NCBI RefSeq assembly: GCF_010730745.1
Contig: NZ_AP022615.1
Coordinates: 2,666,001 to 2,730,000 of the forward strand
Direction: 5' to 3'
Source of the DNA: Mycobacterium heidelbergense
GTDB taxonomy: Bacteria; Actinomycetota; Actinomycetes; Mycobacteriales; Mycobacteriaceae
Length of the DNA stretch: 64,000 nucleotides
Below the pieces are notes generated by a model. That model did not search any database and had not been told where the DNA came from. It saw only the letters and a list, made by a program, of their open reading frames with translations. Each line of letters opens with the position of its first letter. Within the stretch, counting starts at the first letter, position 1. A program made the position numbers and the translations under genes. Of this stretch, positions 61,792 to 64,000 are shown one piece after another.

Positions 61792-63144
61792 TTACGCGCT
61801 GCGCTTGCGGTAGCGCACCTTCGCCGGCCTGGCGAGCTGCACCACCATCTTGGAGTGGTCGTTGTGATAGCTATCGGCCGGCTGCGCCATCTCAAAATCG
61901 TACTCGCGCAACAGAACCGAGAAGATTGCCTTGATCTGCATCTGCGCGAAAGCGGCGCCGACGCAACGGTGCCGGCCCGCACCGAACGGAATCCAGGTCC
62001 ACCGGTTGACGATGTCGGCCTGCTCGGGCTTGTTGTAGCGATCGGGCTTGAACGCGTCCGGGTCGGGAAAGTCCTCGGGAATCCGGTTCGAGATCGCGGG
62101 GGAGGCCGCGACGTAGTCACCGGCGTGAATCGGGAAGCCCTCAACCTCGAACTCCCCCTTGGCGACCCGCATCAGGATGATCAGCGGGGGATGCAGGCGC
62201 AGGGTCTCCTTGACCACGTTGTCCAGCTTCGGAATCGAGCGCAGCGCATGGAAACTCACCTCCTGGCCGTCGGCGTAGAGCTCCTCGAGCTCGGCCAGCA
62301 CCTCGGCGTAGACATCGGGATGGCGGATCAACTCGATCAGCGTCCACGCCGAGGTCCCCGAACTGGTGTGGTGCCCCGCGAACATCAGCGAGATGAACAT
62401 CCCGGTGACCTCGTCGGCCGAGAATCGGGGGTTGCCCTCCTCGTCCCTGATCGAGACCAGCACGTCGAGCATGTCGCGGTCGGCCTTGTCCTTCGGCGGA
62501 TTGGCCAGCCGCTGGTCCATGATCTCCTGCACCAGCGCGACGAGCTTGACGCGCGCCTCGTCGCGAAGACGGAAGCTCTCGATCGGCAGGTACGGGTCGA
62601 CGTAGCACAAGGGGTCGGTGCCCCGTTCCAGCATGTGGTAGTACTCGGCGAACCGGTGGTCGAGCTGCTCGCGGAACTTCAGCCCGATAAGGCAGGCCGT
62701 CGAGGTGTAGATAGTCAGCTCGGCGAAGAAGTCGAGCAGCTCGATCTCGCCCTCCTCGCCCCAGTTGGCGATCATCTTCTTGACTTCGCCCTCGATGGTG
62801 GCGGCGTGGCCCTTCATCTGCTCGCCGCGCAGCGCCGAGTTGTGCAGCATCTCCTTGCGCCGCTCGGGGCTGGCGTCAAATACCACGCCCTTGCCGAAGA
62901 TCGGCGTCATGAACGGGTAGGCCTCGGCCTGGTCGAGATCCTCGTCCGCGGAGCGGAAGAAGAACTCGTTGGCCTCCGCACCGGACAACAGGATGACGTG
63001 TTTGTCGACCAGCTGGAACCAGCCGACGTCACCGCACTCCTCGCGGACGCGTTTCATCAAACCGATTGGGTCGGTGCGGAATTCCTCGAGGTGACCGTGC
63101 TCCTCCTCGCCGCCGGAAACCCGCGGCACGATGGCAGTGGTCAT
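61792..63144 (-). CDS. cyp51: CYP51, sterol 14-alpha-demethylase
   Basis: A 450-aa P450 (M. tuberculosis CYP51 has 451): ExxR in KETLRLHPPL, I-helix MFAGHHTSSGTS, haem loop FGAGRHRCVGAAF with C394. The FAEYYHMLERGTDPLCY region matches the CYP51 BC-loop/substrate motif style. It demethylates lanosterol-type sterols in vitro; the physiological substrate in mycobacteria is unknown. ATG at 63144; the longer open frame upstream crosses the dispersed 26-nt element and the SDR gene. Followed by its ferredoxin. Confidence 0.95.
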   Translation of the reverse strand: MTTAIVPRVSGGEEEHGHLEEFRTDPIGLMKRVREECGDVGWFQLVDKHVILLSGAEANEFFFRSADEDLDQAEAYPFMTPIFGKGVVFDASPERRKEMLHNSALRGEQMKGHAATIEGEVKKMIANWGEEGEIELLDFFAELTIYTSTACLIGLKFREQLDHRFAEYYHMLERGTDPLCYVDPYLPIESFRLRDEARVKLVALVQEIMDQRLANPPKDKADRDMLDVLVSIRDEEGNPRFSADEVTGMFISLMFAGHHTSSGTSAWTLIELIRHPDVYAEVLAELEELYADGQEVSFHALRSIPKLDNVVKETLRLHPPLIILMRVAKGEFEVEGFPIHAGDYVAASPAISNRIPEDFPDPDAFKPDRYNKPEQADIVNRWTWIPFGAGRHRCVGAAFAQMQIKAIFSVLLREYDFEMAQPADSYHNDHSKMVVQLARPAKVRYRKRSA

Positions 63145-63153
63145 TTGCTCACT

Positions 63154-63179
63154 CTCCCCCGCAAGCGGGAGGTGCCCCC
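63154..63179. repeat. Dispersed 26-nt element, copy 2
   Basis: Reverse complement of the element at 13532-13557 with one mismatch (gctt for gctc). Located 10 bp upstream of the cyp51 start, in the 76-bp gap after the SDR gene, where it could influence cyp51 translation or mRNA stability. Confidence 0.8.
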
Positions 63180-63220
63180 ACCTCGGCTGGTGCCTCGCGC
63201 CGCATCGTCGATTCGCGAAG

Positions 63221-64000
63221 TCATGACGGCATCCCCTCTTCGCCGAGTGCGAGCTTCTGGCGATCTTTCTTGTCGGCCAACGGGGCTTCGGGCTGAAGCT
63301 CCATGTTCGCGATGAAGCCACCGCGCGGTGTCTCGGCGACGAACGTGATGGCTCGTGCCAGGTCCGCCGCCCGCAGGAAGTAGTCGTGGCGGGCCTGGCC
63401 CCACTTGGCCCAATCCTCAAGCGCGGGGCCGATCTTCTCGGCCGGCAGGCTCCAGCCCATCGACGTCTTCGTCGGGCCGGGGTGCACGATCGAGGCCCGC
63501 ACGCCGGTGCCCTCGAGCTCCATCTGGAAGTTGGTGACCATCGCGACCAGCGCGGCCTTGGCCGCGCCGTAGGCGCCCATGTGCGGCCGCTGGCGCAGCG
63601 CGACATCGGAACCCACGAAAATCAGGTCGCCACGCTGCCGGTCGAGCATGCCCGGCAGCACCGCGGTGGCCAGCCGGTTGGCGCCGACGAGGTGAATCTG
63701 CAGCTGCGACTCGAACTCGTCGGTGGTGATCTCGGCGAGCTTGCCGAAATAGGTGTCGCCCGCACCGGCCACCAGCACCTCGATGTCGCCGAGCGCGTCG
63801 ACCGACTGTGCGACAAAGGATTTCACCGAGTTCGGGTCGGTGACGTCAAGGTGGAATCCGACCGCCTCACCGCCGTCGGCGTTGATCTTGCCGACGATGT
63901 CGTCGAGCTTCTCGACCCGGCGGGCGCCCAGGGCGACCGGGAAGCCGTGCGCGGCGAGCTGGATGGCGGTGGCCTCTCCGATGCCGGAGGAGGCGCCGGC
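63221..64000 (-). CDS. Short-chain dehydrogenase/reductase (Rv0765c-like), 5' end beyond window
   Basis: 259 codons of an SDR are visible; the N-terminus is cut by the window edge just inside the cofactor motif (AGASSGIGEATAIQL). HLDVTDP, VLVAGAG, FVGSDVALRQR and YGAAKAALVA (catalytic Tyr/Lys) follow. It precedes cyp51 in the same direction with a 76-bp gap. In H37Rv the corresponding gene accompanies cyp51. Substrate unknown; a sterol or fatty alcohol is plausible from context. Confidence 0.85.
   Translation of the reverse strand, partial: AGASSGIGEATAIQLAAHGFPVALGARRVEKLDDIVGKINADGGEAVGFHLDVTDPNSVKSFVAQSVDALGDIEVLVAGAGDTYFGKLAEITTDEFESQLQIHLVGANRLATAVLPGMLDRQRGDLIFVGSDVALRQRPHMGAYGAAKAALVAMVTNFQMELEGTGVRASIVHPGPTKTSMGWSLPAEKIGPALEDWAKWGQARHDYFLRAADLARAITFVAETPRGGFIANMELQPEAPLADKKDRQKLALGEEGMPS

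Noticed and set aside
61554..62144. 196-aa frame as an extended ferredoxin
   Set aside because: The N-terminal 122 residues are an antisense-type shadow inside cyp51; the ferredoxin proper starts at 61778.

Overview
The window is high-GC actinobacterial DNA and is best read as a slow-growing non-tuberculous Mycobacterium, probably of the M. avium complex or close to it. The evidence is a complete mce4 operon, a KstR-type cholesterol catabolism cluster, PhoP/PhoR, mycobacterial DUF732, LpqH-like and GjpA-like secreted proteins, and gene order matching M. tuberculosis H37Rv blocks as I recall them (Rv3523 back to Rv3484, then a zinc block resembling Rv2055c-Rv2060 plus Rv0106, then Rv0756c-Rv0765c). 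These blocks lie far apart in H37Rv and are joined here. Ortholog names rest on remembered sequence and synteny; no search was run.

Layout. (1) 1-17258: sterol side-chain degradation. It holds ltp3-ltp4 and a double DUF35 protein, an F420-type oxidoreductase, an acetoacetate decarboxylase-fold protein with cyp142, a DUF559 gene flanked by inverted repeats, echA19 divergent from fadD19, ilvX, a serine hydrolase, fadD17, fadE27-fadE26, fdxD and hsd4A. Palindromes fitting TnnAACnnGTTnnA sit at the divergent promoters. (2) 17494-27997: mce4 sterol importer (yrbE4AB, mce4A-F, two Mce-associated proteins). (3) 28050-36798: secreted Rv3491-like protein, otsA with a 54-aa gene ahead of it, an orphan DivIVA-domain protein, an enoyl-CoA hydratase and two SDRs, a solitary XRE-ImmA gene, and the LCP protein cpsA. 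(4) 37120-44644: zinc-limitation block. Cysteine-free ribosomal proteins S18, S14, L33, L28 and L31 surround two Zur-like boxes, with a CobW-like protein lacking a P-loop, a zinc ABC importer, a YcgR/YcgQ-like membrane pair and a Cys-rich protein. (5) 44644-48825: hydrolase, secreted S1 protease, LpqH paralog, Pro-rich protein and two DUF732 proteins. (6) 48826-55503: accessory island with a 1.5-kb gene desert, a GjpA-like secreted protein, and HipBA and RES toxin-antitoxin modules, ending at tRNA-Thr. (7) 55643-64000: decapeptide-repeat protein, phoP-phoR, HIT protein, and a cluster of NTF2-like proteins, alcohol dehydrogenase, ferredoxin, cyp51 and an SDR.

Taken together, mce4 imports sterol, CYP142 (fed by a small ferredoxin) oxidises the terminal side-chain carbon, FadD19/FadD17 make CoA esters, FadE26-FadE27, EchA19 and Hsd4A carry out beta-oxidation, and Ltp3/Ltp4 with the DUF35 protein probably release a cleavage product. 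The zinc block is a second coherent system: import zinc and swap zinc-binding ribosomal proteins for zinc-free versions.
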